This document shows, one piece after another, positions 9,111-19,302 of a DNA stretch of 49,083 nt (the stretch's first letter is position 1; each line of letters starts with the position of its first letter). The DNA is from an uncultured Rhodospirillaceae bacterium (GTDB taxonomy: Bacteria; Pseudomonadota; Alphaproteobacteria; Rhodospirillales; Rhodospirillaceae): assembly GCA_943787205.1 (NCBI GenBank), contig CALSLN010000015.1, forward strand, positions 1 to 49,083. The letters run 5' to 3'. Made by a program: the position numbers and the translations under genes. Under the pieces are notes generated by a model. That model searched no databases. It was not told the origin of the DNA and saw only the letters and a list, made by a program, of their open reading frames with translations.

Positions 9111-9927
9111 TTAGACCTCAATAATCAGCCCGTCGTACGCCGGTGTCACGTTGGCTGGGCATTTTTTCAAGACGGCCTCGTAATCAAGGTCTGGCCCCAT
9201 ATGCGTGATGATCGCCCGTTTGGGTTTGAGCTCCTCAATCCACTCCAGAGCTTCGTCCAGGCTCACGTGAGTCATGTGGTCTCGGATGTTGGTCAGAGCC
9301 CCGATAACCCATAAATCCAGGCCTTTGAGAGCGTTCTTCGCTTCCTGGGATAAGGCTTTTAAATCTGTCGAATAGGCAAAGTTTCCAATCCGAAATCCGA
9401 GAGTATCCATAACCCCATGATCTTGAATGATCGGTGTCACCTCTACGCCACCGGAGCAGAACGGCATAGGTGCGGATCGATGATGTTTGGTGTCAGCCAT
9501 GGCCGGAAGATGGGCTGCCCCGGAGCGCGATCCCTTCAAACGCGTAGCCAAAGCGGGTCTCAAGATCCCTCATGGTTTCGACATCAGCCCAGATATCCAA
9601 TGGGCCGCCCATGGCGCGGTTTATCTCGCGCAATTCATCAAGGCCATTGGTGTGATCGGCGTGGCCATGGGTGAAAAGCACCGCATCCAATGCATTGATA
9701 CGGTAGTCGAGGCATTGGGCACGCAGGTCGGGTGACGCATCAATCAAAAGCTGGGTCTCGCCAGACTCAACAAGGACAGATGCGCGGCTGCGGCTATTAC
9801 GCGGGTTCTCTGGATTACAGGCACCCCAGCCGTTGGAAACCGTGGGCACGCCCCCTGCTCCGCCACATCCCAGTATGGTGATTTTCAGATCACCCTCAGG
9901 TGTGAGCGTTTCTTGCGGTTCTGCCAT
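9111..9927 (-). pseudogene. MBL-fold metallohydrolase (PhnP-like), broken by two indels
   Basis: The N-terminal half (from 9927) reads ITILGCGGAGGVPTVSNGWG and carries the metal motif THGHADHTNGLDEL. The C-terminal half reads VTPIIQDHGVMDTLGFRIGN and ends ITHMGPDLDYEAVLKK. Between about 9523 and 9465 neither frame fits; the third frame supplies GQPIFRPWLTPNIIDPHL, which matches the family, so two single-base indels (near the C run at 9517-9521 and near 9465) break the gene. Reconstructed length is about 271 residues. It follows tatD by eight bases, and tatD-MBL pairing after metG is common in alphaproteobacteria. A PhnP-like phosphodiesterase role is inferred from sequence only. Confidence 0.82.
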
Positions 9928-9935
9928 GGTCGTCG

Positions 9936-10715
9936 TTACACGGTGGCTTTACTGAACAAGCGGAAGAAGTTCTCTGTGGTTTGGGTCGCAAGCGCATCAG
10001 GCGTTAGGCCGTGCAGTTCAGCAACGCAGGCTGCGGTGTGCGCAACGAAGGCTGGCTCATTGCGTTTCCCGCGCTTTGGAATGGGCGCCAGGTATGGAGA
10101 GTCCGTTTCAACGAGTATCCGGTCTAGTGGAACGTGCTTCGCTGTCTCACGCAGCTCTTCGGCTTTTTTGAACGTCACGATGCCTGAAAGTGAAATGTAG
10201 AGACCTAATTCCACTGCTTTTTCAGCGAGTTGTGGGCCAGAGCTAAAGCAATGTATGACTCCGGTGAAGGTGCCCTCCGCCATTTCATCCTCTAGGATGC
10301 GGGTCATGTCGTCATCGGCATCACGGGTGTGGATGATGATCGGCAGTCCGGCCTCGCGAGAGGCTTGGATATGGGTGCGGAACTGGCGCTCTTGAATCTC
10401 GCGCGGGCTGTTGTCGTAGAAAAAATCCAGGCCTGTTTCGCCAAAGGCCACGACCTTGGGTTCGTTGGTGGCGATATCGATCAGCCGGGCTTTGTCGATT
10501 TCCGGTTCGTTTTCGGCTTCGTGTGGGTGAATCCCAACCGTGCAATGCATGTCATCGAACCGCTCTGCAATGGCGCGGACCTGCTCAAATTTGGTGATAT
10601 GGGTGCAAATGGTCAGGAAATGGCCGACACCGGCCTCACGTGCGCGCGATACGACGCCTTCCAGGTCATCCTGGAAGTCTGGAAAGTCGAGATGACAGTG
10701 ACTGTCGACGAGCAT
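9936..10715 (-). CDS. tatD: TatD family metal-dependent deoxyribonuclease
   Basis: 259 residues from ATG at 10715 (MLVDSHCHLDFPDF). The open frame extends further upstream, but that part is an out-of-frame reading of the metG end. Metal ligands of the TIM-barrel hydrolase are visible: DSHCHLD at the N-terminus, GETGLDFF, IIHTRDADDD, VIHCFS and ETDSPYLAP. TatD proteins are Mg-dependent 3'-5' DNases implicated in DNA repair and quality control. It starts 13 bases after the reconstructed metG stop, in the operon tmk-holB-metG-tatD-MBL. Confidence 0.93.
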   Translation of the reverse strand: MLVDSHCHLDFPDFQDDLEGVVSRAREAGVGHFLTICTHITKFEQVRAIAERFDDMHCTVGIHPHEAENEPEIDKARLIDIATNEPKVVAFGETGLDFFYDNSPREIQERQFRTHIQASREAGLPIIIHTRDADDDMTRILEDEMAEGTFTGVIHCFSSGPQLAEKAVELGLYISLSGIVTFKKAEELRETAKHVPLDRILVETDSPYLAPIPKRGKRNEPAFVAHTAACVAELHGLTPDALATQTTENFFRLFSKATV

Positions 10716-10728
10716 CGCTATGAGGCCC

Positions 10729-12307
10729 CTACTCTGCTTCCGGCATTTCAAGCCGCTGGAAGACTGGCTCTGGCTTGGGTAAGTCTTCTCCTGGCACTGG
10801 CGCATGTCCAGGGGCAAAAGCCTCAAAATCACGGCTGTCCATGGGGATCGACAATTGATCCAGAATGTCTTCAGAGGCATCGCGGGGTGAACGGCTGCAT
10901 CACCAAAGCGAGCAGACGAATAACATCTGTTAGCACGTAGAGCACCGTGGCCATGCGATCTGGGTCTTCTTTACGCAAGACCCAGGGCGCTTGCTTGTCC
11001 ACATAGCCATTGGCGGCCCGAACTACGATCCAGACAGTTTCCAGTGCATCATGGAAGGCCTGACGATCAATGGCCTCGCGAACAGGCTCCAGCATGGAGG
11101 CTGCCGCATTGAGCAGTTCAGCATCGTCTTCTGTGAAATCACCGGGCGTTGGCACCTTGGCATCACAGTTCTTGTTAATCATCGAGAGCACGCGTTGCGA
11201 AAGATTGCCAAATTCGTTGGCCAGTTCGCCGTTGGCCCGCTGAATCAAGGCCGTTTTGGAGAAATCTCCGTCATTCCCGAACGGCACTTCCCGAAGCAGG
11301 AAATAGCGCAGTTGATCTAGTCCATAGGCCTCGATCAGAGCGTTGGGATCAATGGCATTGCCCAAGGATTTAGACATCTTCTGACCTTCAACGGTCCACC
11401 ACCCGTGGGCGAAGATGCGTTTCGGCAATGGCAGGCCGGCAGCCAAGAGAAACGCGGGCCAGTAGACGCAGTGAAAGCGAATGATGTCTTTGCCGATCAT
11501 GTGCAAATCGGCTGGCCAGAAGGCTTTGTAGTCTTCTGCGTTCTCATCGGGATAGCCGGCGGCTGTCATGTAGTTTGTGAGTGCGTCGATCCACACATAC
11601 ATGACGTGTTTGTCGTTACCCGGGACCGGAACGCCCCAATCAAACGTGGTGCGCGAGATCGAAAGGTCTCTGAGGCCACCCTTTACGAAGCTGGTAACCT
11701 CGTTCCGGCGGCTCTTTGGCGCGATAAAGTCTGTGTGGTTGTCATAGTATTCGAGAAGAAGAGGTTCAGCGGCGGATAGCCTGAAGAAATAGCTCTCCTC
11801 TTCGACCCATTCGACCGGGTTGCCATTGGGCGCTAGTTTCGTGCCATCTGGGCCTTTGGTGAGCTCATCTTCAGTGTGATAGGCCTCGTCTCTGACGGAG
11901 TACCAACCGGAATAGGTATCCAGAACAATCCACGGCTTACCGTCTGGTGCGTTATTCTCCGCAATCCGGGTCCACAGGGCCTGACACGCCTTGGTGTGGC
12001 GGTCTTCCGTTGTCCGAATAAAGTCGTCGTTGGTAACGTCCAAAGCTTCAGTGAGGTCACTAAAGGTTTTGGAGACCTCATCCGTAAAGGCTTGTGGGCT
12101 GACGCCTTTTTCAGCGGCTGCTTTGGCGACCTTTTGGCCGTGCTCATCAGTCCCGGTTAGGAACTTCACCCGATAGCCATCGAGACGCTTAAAGCGTGCC
12201 AATACATCGCAGGCTATGGTTGTGTAGGCGTGGCCAGTGTGAGGCTTGTCATTGACGTAGTAAATCGGCGTCGTGACGTAGAAAGTTTTGTCTGATCCGG
12301 CAGTCAT
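10729..12307 (-). CDS. metG: Methionyl-tRNA synthetase (frameshifted near the C-terminus)
   Basis: Charges tRNA-Met with methionine. Class I signatures are clear: HTGHAY (HIGH motif) and KMSKSLG (KMSKS). ATG at 12307 has GGAG six bases upstream. At about 10882 an extra C shifts the frame: the direct reading ends QPFTPRCL, whereas removing one base gives QPFTPDASEDILDQLSIPM and continues to LEMPEAE with a stop at 10729-10731, for about 525 residues, normal for the short alphaproteobacterial form without the C-terminal dimerisation domain. The gene is essential and single in this window, so sequence error is the likelier cause. Confidence 0.95.
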
Positions 12308-12346
12308 AGCCAACTCCAGCGCTGCGCCAAGGCCGGGGCTTCCGGG

Positions 12347-13471
12347 TTATCCGGCTGCCCGTTGCTCGATGGCGAGAAGCGCGTTGAGAACGGTTCGCTT
12401 TTTGTCGAGATGCACTGCATCAGCGCGCTCGAATAAGCGGGCGATCTTTTCCCACACCTCTACCCATTGATCAAGGCCAGCACTGGCACACAGGCGGTCA
12501 GCGATGGCGTGTTCGCCGGGCACGATTTCCTGAATCTGCGCCCAACCATCCTTAGCCGTCACTGTAACCATCCGGGCAAGCCACCACGTCAAAAGGTCGG
12601 CAACGGTCCGGAACCCCTCCCCCTTAAATGTCGCATCAGATAAGGCGTGGGCCATATTGATATCCATTTTAGGCATAGTTGCGAGGACACCGATAAGATT
12701 TCGGAATAGGTCTAACCCTCCCGCATTCGCCAATTCTATGGCGCGGCCAATCGACCCGTCCGCTAGAACTGATAATGGTCCGGTATCTGAGCTCGATAAG
12801 TCCGGGCGATAACGGGTCAACAACGTCGAGACAGTCTGTGCGGGCAAAGGCGACAAATCCAAACGTCGGCACCGTGACCTGATCGTTGGCAGCAATCGCG
12901 CGGGATTATGAGAGACAAGGAATATCAGCGCTTTCTGTGGCGGTTCCTCGAGCACTTTCAATACTGCATTCTCGGCATTGCGGTTCATTTCATCCGCTGC
13001 GTCGATGACCACGACACGCCATCCTCCTTCCGCGGGAGTCAAACGAAGAAAGCTGCCGATCCCTCTGACCTCGTTAACGGATATAGAGGCTTTGCGCTTG
13101 CTCTTCTTAGTATCGGCCCAGGCCCGTTCAATGGCTCTAAAATCGCCATGGCCCTGAGCTAAGATACGCCTGAAGACTGGATGCTCGCCGGACATCTGCA
13201 AGGTATCAGATTGAGGATCAGGGTCGCCAAATAAGCTGGCACCTTGATCGACATCATTGGGTTGTGACAATGCGAAACGGGCCATTCGATAGGCCAAGGT
13301 TGCCTTGCCAATTCCACGAGGGCCACAGATCAGCCAGGCGTGGGCAAGACGCCCAGACGACCAGGCGTCCAAAAACGTGCGTTCCGCTTCATCATGTCCG
13401 CTGAAGTAAGGGTTATCCCGTGATAGAGGAACGTCATCATCGGGCACAGAGGCTTTCGGTTTTTTAGCCAT
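12347..13471 (-). CDS. holB: DNA polymerase III subunit delta'
   Basis: Clamp-loader subunit of 374 residues. The AAA+ domain shows Walker A GPRGIGKATLAYR, a DEMNRNAENAVLKVLEEPP stretch equivalent to the Walker B/sensor region, and SRCRRLDLSPL with the SRC motif typical of clamp-loader subunits. The usual zinc-finger cysteines between Walker A and B are lacking, as is common in alphaproteobacteria. It overlaps the reconstructed tmk end by eight bases; tmk-holB is a standard pair. Confidence 0.93.
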   Translation of the reverse strand: MAKKPKASVPDDDVPLSRDNPYFSGHDEAERTFLDAWSSGRLAHAWLICGPRGIGKATLAYRMARFALSQPNDVDQGASLFGDPDPQSDTLQMSGEHPVFRRILAQGHGDFRAIERAWADTKKSKRKASISVNEVRGIGSFLRLTPAEGGWRVVVIDAADEMNRNAENAVLKVLEEPPQKALIFLVSHNPARLLPTIRSRCRRLDLSPLPAQTVSTLLTRYRPDLSSSDTGPLSVLADGSIGRAIELANAGGLDLFRNLIGVLATMPKMDINMAHALSDATFKGEGFRTVADLLTWWLARMVTVTAKDGWAQIQEIVPGEHAIADRLCASAGLDQWVEVWEKIARLFERADAVHLDKKRTVLNALLAIEQRAAG

Positions 13472-14103
13472 TCCTAGATTTCACCAAAGGTAACACGACA
13501 CTTTGAAGGCGAGAGGCTACGTCCTTCCTCTGAGCCGGTCGCGTCGATGATATGGCACCGGTTCGGATCACGTTTCGAGATATCTATGAAACCTTCGCGG
13601 AGCCGATGATGAAAGGCGACATCCATATCTTCATATCGTTGCTCGTCACCACCGCGTGAAACTGCGCGTTTAAGGCCTTCTTCAACCGCTAAATCCAAAA
13701 TCAAGGTGATGTCTGGTTTGATGTCATTAAGAGCAATCTTGTTAAGCTGCTCAACGGGCTCACGGCCAAGATCATGACCATATCCCTGATATGCCATAGT
13801 GGAATCTGTGAACCGATCGCAGATCACGATTGCGCCTCTGTCTAGTGCCGGTTTGATTGTTCTTTCAACATGATCGCGACGTGCGGCAAACAAAAGCAAG
13901 GCTTCTGTCATACCATCCCAGCGATCTGTCTCTCCCGTGACGAGAAGTGATCGTATCGCCTCAGCTCCAGGTGAGCCGCCGGGCTCACGCGTTATCACAA
14001 CGCTATGCCCTTCGGATTCCAGAATAGCTTGAAGCCGCTTTGACTGCGTTGATTTGCCGCTGCCTTCGCCGCCTTCTAGCGTGATGAATAGGCCTCGTGT
14101 CAC
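13464..14103 (-). CDS. tmk: Thymidylate kinase (3' frameshift)
   Basis: Phosphorylates dTMP to dTDP. P-loop FITLEGGEGSGKSTQSKRL, the DR motif VICDRFTDSTMAYQGYG and LILDLAVEEGLKRA are visible. An extra G at about 13523 changes the last residues: the direct frame ends SPSKCRVTFGEI at 13474, while the corrected frame gives EEDVASRLQSVVLPLVKSRNG with a stop at 13464-13466, a normal ending, for about 212 residues. First gene of the tmk-holB-metG-tatD run, 36 bases after the dac stop. Confidence 0.95.
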
Positions 14104-14139
14104 GAGACTGTTCCTATTTCTAATGTGCTGATTACAATT

Positions 14140-15306
14140 TTAATTACTGGTGGAAAAGCCAAACAGTATTTGCGAAGCGGCGGCTTGAATGCGCCCGGTA
14201 AAACCAAGCTTAGCAACCGATGCTCCTGAGACAAGGTCGTATTCGAGAGGAGACATGCCCTCACCATCAATCACAAGTTTTGCAATCTTAGTGCCCTTCT
14301 CTACTGGCGCCGCAATCGGGCCGTCGTAAACAGCTTTAACCTCAAGCGTGCGCCAGGCCTGCCTCGGTATGGTGACAGTAATATCTTCCTCGATAATCAG
14401 CGGAACAGTTGCCTCAAGGCCGAGCCAGACCTCGGCATCTGAAACCATCTCACCAGCGCGAAAGAGATCTTTATTCGTGAAGTTACGAAACCCCCAATCC
14501 ATAAGCTTGGCAGTTTCTTCTGAGCGGGCATGCGTACTTTCCATGCCATTGGCCACGAGGATCAAGCGTTTGCCATCTCGGACCGCAGACGCGGTAAGAC
14601 CATATCCGGCAATGTCAGTATGCCCCGTTTTAAGGCCATCGGCACCGCCGGGACGGTAAAGCAGTGGGTTCCGATTGAATTGTTTGATGTCGTTGTAGGT
14701 AAAATCGGTCTCTTCATAGAGAGAATAGTATTCAGGAAAGTCGGTAATGATGAGCCTGGCCAGAAGAGCAAGGTCGCTAGCCGTCATGTAATGATTGGGA
14801 TCCGGCAATCCGGTCGCATTGGCAAAATTACTACCTGTTAGACCGAGGTCACTAGCCCGCTCTGTCATTTCGTCTGCAAAAGCTTCTTCGCTACCGGCCA
14901 TATTCTCGGCAACAACGATACAGGCATCATTGCCCGATTGAATGATGATCCCCCGCAAAAGATCTTCGACCCGAACTCGGCTGTTTGGCTCAAGGAACAT
15001 GGTCGAACCGCCTGAGGCAGCTCCGCCCTGACGCCATGCGTTCTCACTCACCATGAACTCATCGTCCAAGGACAAAGCACCAGAATGAACTGCTTCAAAG
15101 ACCATATAGGCCGTCATCAACTTGGACATAGATGACGGTGGCATTGAGTCATCTGCCTTCTGGCTATCGAGAATACTTCCCGTTTGGAAGTCGACGAGAA
15201 TGTACTCGCGTGCCGCAATATCGATGGCCCAAGAGGACGGTATTTGTGAGACACCAATTAGGACTGCTACGAGGGCCGCGGTTAGGTATTTGAAGATATG
15301 TGTCAT
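14140..15306 (-). CDS. D-alanyl-D-alanine carboxypeptidase (PBP5/6 family)
   Basis: Trims the terminal D-Ala from peptidoglycan pentapeptides in the periplasm. From ATG at 15306 the 388-residue protein has a Sec signal peptide (about residues 1-27, ending SSWA), the serine beta-lactamase-fold motifs S59-M-S-K62, S124-G-N126 and K226-T-G228, and a C-terminal PBP5 beta domain (about 290-370). The open frame extends to 15336 but the signal peptide favours 15306. It lies in the order rlpA-dac-tmk seen in many alphaproteobacteria. The exact subtype (dacA, dacC or dacF) cannot be set from sequence alone. Confidence 0.93.
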   Translation of the reverse strand: MTHIFKYLTAALVAVLIGVSQIPSSWAIDIAAREYILVDFQTGSILDSQKADDSMPPSSMSKLMTAYMVFEAVHSGALSLDDEFMVSENAWRQGGAASGGSTMFLEPNSRVRVEDLLRGIIIQSGNDACIVVAENMAGSEEAFADEMTERASDLGLTGSNFANATGLPDPNHYMTASDLALLARLIITDFPEYYSLYEETDFTYNDIKQFNRNPLLYRPGGADGLKTGHTDIAGYGLTASAVRDGKRLILVANGMESTHARSEETAKLMDWGFRNFTNKDLFRAGEMVSDAEVWLGLEATVPLIIEEDITVTIPRQAWRTLEVKAVYDGPIAAPVEKGTKIAKLVIDGEGMSPLEYDLVSGASVAKLGFTGRIQAAASQILFGFSTSN

Positions 15307-15354
15307 AGGTCTGCTTGTTGCCCCCCAATGCGGCAATGCGATGGCAAAATTATT

Positions 15355-16365
15355 CTATTCTTCGACTATTCGAGCGCCGTCATAGCCCTGGTTTAGCATT
15401 TCTGACAGTAATTGTTCGGCTGTTGCCTGGTCCAACACCGGTCCAATTCTGACGCGATGAAACACCCGGCCTCCTATGTCTGCCATGGCGACAACAGTCT
15501 TCCCCATTCCAGACAATTGCGCTTCTAGCCTGCGGGCATTGTTGATGTCCGTAAAAGCACCTGCTTGTACATAGAGCCCGGATCCGAACAAAGCCCCAGG
15601 CGCAGGAGCTGCAACCGCAGGTGACAATGAACCGTCGCTCATTGGCGGTGGAGGCAAGGCCGAACTTGTGATGGTCCCGGTCGGTGGCGAAGGTACTGAA
15701 GTGACTGCGCCGACGGGAGGCGTTGGAACAGGAGGTGTCAACGTTTCTGCAACAACCAAAGCGCGCGGTGCTGCAGTAACGCTAGGCATTTCTGTAACAG
15801 GCGGCTGACCTTTTGCGTCCAGGGCTAGGTTTTTTAGTGTGAGGGAATCCTCCGGCACCAATTCTACACGAACTCGTGCGGTGCCTTTCTTTTGAACATC
15901 CAATAGCTCGGCCGCGCGTAAGGATAGGTCGATTATACGACCTTCAACAAACGGGCCACGATCATTGATCCGAAGCTTGAGCGTTCGACCATTCTCAAGG
16001 TTTGTGACGTGGACGATAGAGGGAATTGGCAATGTCTTATGCGCGGCGGTTAACGCATTCATGTCATAGACTTCGCCGTTCGCTGTGCGCTTTCCATTAA
16101 ACCCAGGTCCGTACCACGAGGCGATGCCAACTTCCTTGTACCCAAAATCTTCAGCGGGGTAGTACCAAAGCCCAGCGACTTGATAAGGGTTACCAATCTT
16201 ATAGGTGGTTACAATCTTACCCTTCGTATCCCGTCCAAGCTGCATGTAAGGCGGAAAATCAGGATTAGAGATATCTGGAGCCCGCTGTTCACTCGCACAG
16301 CTCGCTAAAACCATCAGTGAAAGACTGATTATTGCTAGCCTGCGAAGGCCTTGCGTTTCCCGCAT
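15355..16365 (-). CDS. rlpA: RlpA-like septal ring lytic transglycosylase lipoprotein with SPOR domain
   Basis: Lipoprotein of 336 residues. The signal has a lipobox LASC; the double-psi beta-barrel RlpA domain carries EVGIASWYGPGFNGKRTANGE, MNALTAAHKTLP and NDRGPFVEGRIIDLS; a Pro/Thr/Ala-rich linker of about 100 residues follows; a SPOR domain (LYVQAGAFTDINNARRL to the C-terminus) binds denuded septal glycan. In Pseudomonas RlpA cleaves such naked strands. I chose ATG at 16365 because AAGGA lies eight bases upstream; ATG at 16374 and the longer frame to 16431 lack this spacing. It sits between mltB and dac, a cell-wall group. Confidence 0.92.
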   Translation of the reverse strand: MRETQGLRRLAIISLSLMVLASCASEQRAPDISNPDFPPYMQLGRDTKGKIVTTYKIGNPYQVAGLWYYPAEDFGYKEVGIASWYGPGFNGKRTANGEVYDMNALTAAHKTLPIPSIVHVTNLENGRTLKLRINDRGPFVEGRIIDLSLRAAELLDVQKKGTARVRVELVPEDSLTLKNLALDAKGQPPVTEMPSVTAAPRALVVAETLTPPVPTPPVGAVTSVPSPPTGTITSSALPPPPMSDGSLSPAVAAPAPGALFGSGLYVQAGAFTDINNARRLEAQLSGMGKTVVAMADIGGRVFHRVRIGPVLDQATAEQLLSEMLNQGYDGARIVEE

Positions 16366-16452
16366 ATTGTGCATCCTTCCCCGACTCGCCACAGTATCTG
16401 GCATTTTATGGCCGAGCACCCCACTAAGCAAGGAAAGGACTAGCGAGGGGCA

Positions 16453-17711
16453 TCAGTTTCTGTGGCGCGCCTTTATAACCGCCTCATACACGGGTTTGTC
16501 CGTGTAGCCGTCCGCAGGTAACTCAGTTGCCTTCTGGAAGGCCCGAACCGCCGCTCTAGTTCTAGGTCCTGCTTGTCCATCTGGTTCTCCAGCGTCATAC
16601 CCCAGTGCGTTTAGCCGTTCCTGAAGTTCTGTCACTTGGCCTCGCGATAACGGGCGTTCTTCTCGCCGCGGAGACTTAAGTGGGCCCAGCCCGATCAACC
16701 TGTCTGCTAAATGTCCCACTGAAATTGCGTAAAGTAGCGACCGGTTCCAATTCAATATTGCTTCAAAATTGTCATAAACAAGAAAGGCTGGCCCTTTGTG
16801 CCCTGCTGGCAGGATCACAGACGCCTGAATATTCGCATTGGGCAAAGCGCGACCGTCAATTCGGCGAACACCTAAATCTTGCCAGGATGGCAAAGGCTTC
16901 TTTGTGCGTAAGGCTGCTAGATCAAGGTTGAAGTCGGCCGGAAGGCGCACCTCCCTGCCCCATGTGTATGCATTGTCCCATCCTAAACCGCTTAAATAGT
17001 TAGAGGCAGAGCCAAAAACGTCGGGCAAAGAAGCCCATATGTCTTTTCGACCATCACCATCTTCATCGACGGCATACCGAGAAAAAGTCGATGGCATAAA
17101 CTGGGGCTGTCCCATAGCGCCAGCCCACGAGCCAACCATGTTGTCTAAGCCGACATGGTCTTGTTCTAAGATTTTAAGGCATCAAACAGCTCTGCTCTGA
17201 AGAACTCACTCCTTCGATCATCGTAGGCGAGCGTCGCTAATGACTCGATTACTGGAAAGCCGCCAAGAAATTGACCGAAGTTGGTTTCAAGTCCCCAAAA
17301 CGCAACCAGGAACCGGCCTTGGACCCCATATTTCTTTTCGATGCCTGCGAGTAGCGTTTTGTTTTGGGCCAGCAGCTTTCGTCCTCGCTCAATCCTGTTG
17401 CTAGACACGCGACCGTCCAAATAGGCCCAAAATGTTTGCGTAAACTCCGGCTGTTGCCGATCAAGCTCTACCACGCGTGGGTTTGGCGTAACGTTGCTGA
17501 GCGCGGTCTGGACTGTCTTGGAGGTCAGTCCCCGTCCCTTCGCTTGGTCCAATACAATGGAAAGCCAGTCTTCGAAGGAAGGTTTGACGATAGGAGTAGA
17601 GGGCTCTTCAGCCCACGCATGTTGCGGGGTCCAGACACTTAAGGCCATGAACAGGCTTGCACAGACGTATTTTATTGTTTGTTTTGAGCGACTTAAGCGT
17701 TCTAAGGTCAT
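16453..17711 (-). pseudogene. Lytic murein transglycosylase MltB-like, split by a 1-base deletion
   Basis: Two open frames make one gene of about 419 residues. The first (17711 to 17166) has a signal peptide ending HAWA and the start of an MltB/SLT_2 domain with the catalytic Glu motif AFWGLETNFGQFLGG. The second, entered after the A run at 17172-17175 loses one base, reads LKILEQDHVGLDNMVGSWA, then GAMGQPQFMPSTFSRYAVD, and ends with a peptidoglycan-binding domain (VTELQERLNALGYDAGEPDG). The enzyme cleaves glycan strands, giving 1,6-anhydroMurNAc ends. Only one base is missing and the rest is intact, so sequence error is plausible. Upstream 17712-17942 has no gene. Confidence 0.87.
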
Positions 17712-17892
17712 GAAATCTGCATACTCTGCTGTCTTTGATTAGATTAGATGTAGGACAGCCCGCGCATTTGGCAAACCTTAATCGCCTAAGGTAAACTGTT
17801 GTCTGTTGCGTCCTGGGCTAAAATCGCTTCTATTTCAGTCCGTTGCGGCCCTGCTTTGGGTGGGCACTGCTGCAAATCGCTAGAATTTTGGT

Positions 17893-18266
17893 ACAACCCG
17901 ACTTAAGTGTTCGGGATACATGAAGATTAAGGGGTAGGTCTCATGGAAGAAGTCATGGTGACAGGGAACGATGTGTTCGGAGATGGTGTTAACATCGCAG
18001 CCCGTATTGAGCCTAAAGCGGACGCTGACGGCATTATGGTCTCGGACGCTATTCAGTCTGAGGCCAAGAATAACGTCCCGGCTCACTTCGTTAGTGTTGG
18101 CCGTTTGCCAATGAAGAATATTGCGCAACCTCCAGAACTCTTCAAAGTGTTTCCACTTGAGGTCCAAGCGGCACCGAGTGGCGGAGGTGGTGCCGGTGCT
18201 GCTGCAGCCGCACCGGCTGGAAGCTCTGGAGATTCAGGCGGCGGCGCAAACACCTTTAAAATTTAG
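17893..18266 (+). pseudogene. Remnant of a class III adenylate/guanylate cyclase catalytic domain
   Basis: The open frame from ATG 17943 begins inside a cyclase homology domain: EEVMVTGNDVFGDGVNIAAR followed by an IMVSDAI and MKNIAQPPELFKVF ending, which match the second half of alphaproteobacterial class III cyclases, including the Asn and Arg of VNIAAR. The first half, with both metal-binding aspartates, is missing. Upstream bases in the same frame still read like FGIHED-GVGL but contain stops (TAA at 17928). A low-complexity Gly/Ala/Ser tail follows. It cannot be an active cyclase. It ends 13 bases before the transporter operon. A small expressed protein from 17943 (107 residues) cannot be excluded. 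Confidence 0.7.
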
Positions 18267-18279
18267 CGGAAAGCAGATC

Positions 18280-19296
18280 ATGATCTTTGGTCTTGATCGG
18301 GCGCTTATTGTATTTGCAGTCGGTCTTGTCGTCGGTGGTTCATCATTAACGTCTGCGGCCGATAAAATAACCTTTGGCACGGATTGGCGGGCCCAAGCGG
18401 AACATGGTGGTTTCTACCAGGCACTAGCGCTCGGGTTTTATGAAGATGCCGGATTAGACGTGACGATCCGCCAAGGTGGCCCCCAAATTAATCACTCACA
18501 GCTCCTCGCTGCCGGTCGATTAGATTTTGGGATGTCGCCGAATTCCTTTATCCCCCTCAATTTCGCCAACCAAGAAATTCCTGTCGTCGCGGTTGCAGCC
18601 ATGTTTCAAAAAGACCCTGCGGTGCTCATCGCTCACGCCTCCCGTGGCCACCAAACACTCTCTGACTTAAAGACAGAGAAAATCATGATCTCTCCCGATA
18701 CCCGGATCGGTTTTTGGCGTTTCCTAAAAGTTAGGTACGGTTTTACGGACAAACAAATTGCGCCTTATACATTCAACGTTGCACCGTTTCTTGCTGATCC
18801 AACGTCGGTTCAGCAGGGGTATCTGACCAGTGAGCCATTCGTGATCAGCGAAACTGGAATCGAACCTGAGGTCTTTTTACTCGCTGACTCTGGCTACGCA
18901 AGCTATGCCGCTGTGATTCAAGCATCGCAGAAAATGATAGATAGTGACCCTGACCTTGTGCAGCGTTTTATCGATGCCAGTATCCGCGGATGGTACAGCT
19001 TTCTATATAGAGACCCCTCACCTGCTTACACGCTTATCAAACGTGACAATCCAGAGATGACAGACGAGCTGCTGATATATGGGCACGAGATGTTGAGACG
19101 ATACGGTCTGGTTGACAGCGGCGACGCGGCTCTTAATGGAATAGGCATGATGACCCAATCTCGATGGAAAGCTTTTTTCGATGTCATGGCGGAAGATAAT
19201 GTGTATTCCGCCGACCTTGATTACACCAAAGCCTATTCCTTGAAATTCATTGGCAAGCGCGTTGGCATGGACGCTGTGCTCCGTGGTGCGGATTAG
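18280..19296 (+). CDS. ABC transporter substrate-binding protein, NMT1/THI5 family
   Basis: Periplasmic binding protein of 338 residues starting at ATG 18280, with GGAAAG seven bases upstream, and a signal peptide (cleavage near SAADK). The family motif HGGFYQALALGFYEDAGLDV and the following GGPQINHSQLLAAGRLDFGM are typical of NMT1/THI5-like proteins, which bind pyrimidine thiamine precursors, taurine, sulfonates, nitrate or related small molecules. ATPase and permease follow in the same operon. The family is sure, the ligand is not; the convergent MTA phosphorylase suggests a purine/methionine-salvage or pyrimidine link but proves nothing. Confidence 0.9.
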   Translation: MIFGLDRALIVFAVGLVVGGSSLTSAADKITFGTDWRAQAEHGGFYQALALGFYEDAGLDVTIRQGGPQINHSQLLAAGRLDFGMSPNSFIPLNFANQEIPVVAVAAMFQKDPAVLIAHASRGHQTLSDLKTEKIMISPDTRIGFWRFLKVRYGFTDKQIAPYTFNVAPFLADPTSVQQGYLTSEPFVISETGIEPEVFLLADSGYASYAAVIQASQKMIDSDPDLVQRFIDASIRGWYSFLYRDPSPAYTLIKRDNPEMTDELLIYGHEMLRRYGLVDSGDAALNGIGMMTQSRWKAFFDVMAEDNVYSADLDYTKAYSLKFIGKRVGMDAVLRGAD

Positions 19297-19302
19297 GGCT
19301 GC

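Noticed and set aside
10716..10880. N-terminal extension of tatD up to 10880
   Set aside because: This stretch, read one frame over, is the C-terminus of metG; tatD properly begins at MLVDSHCHLDF.
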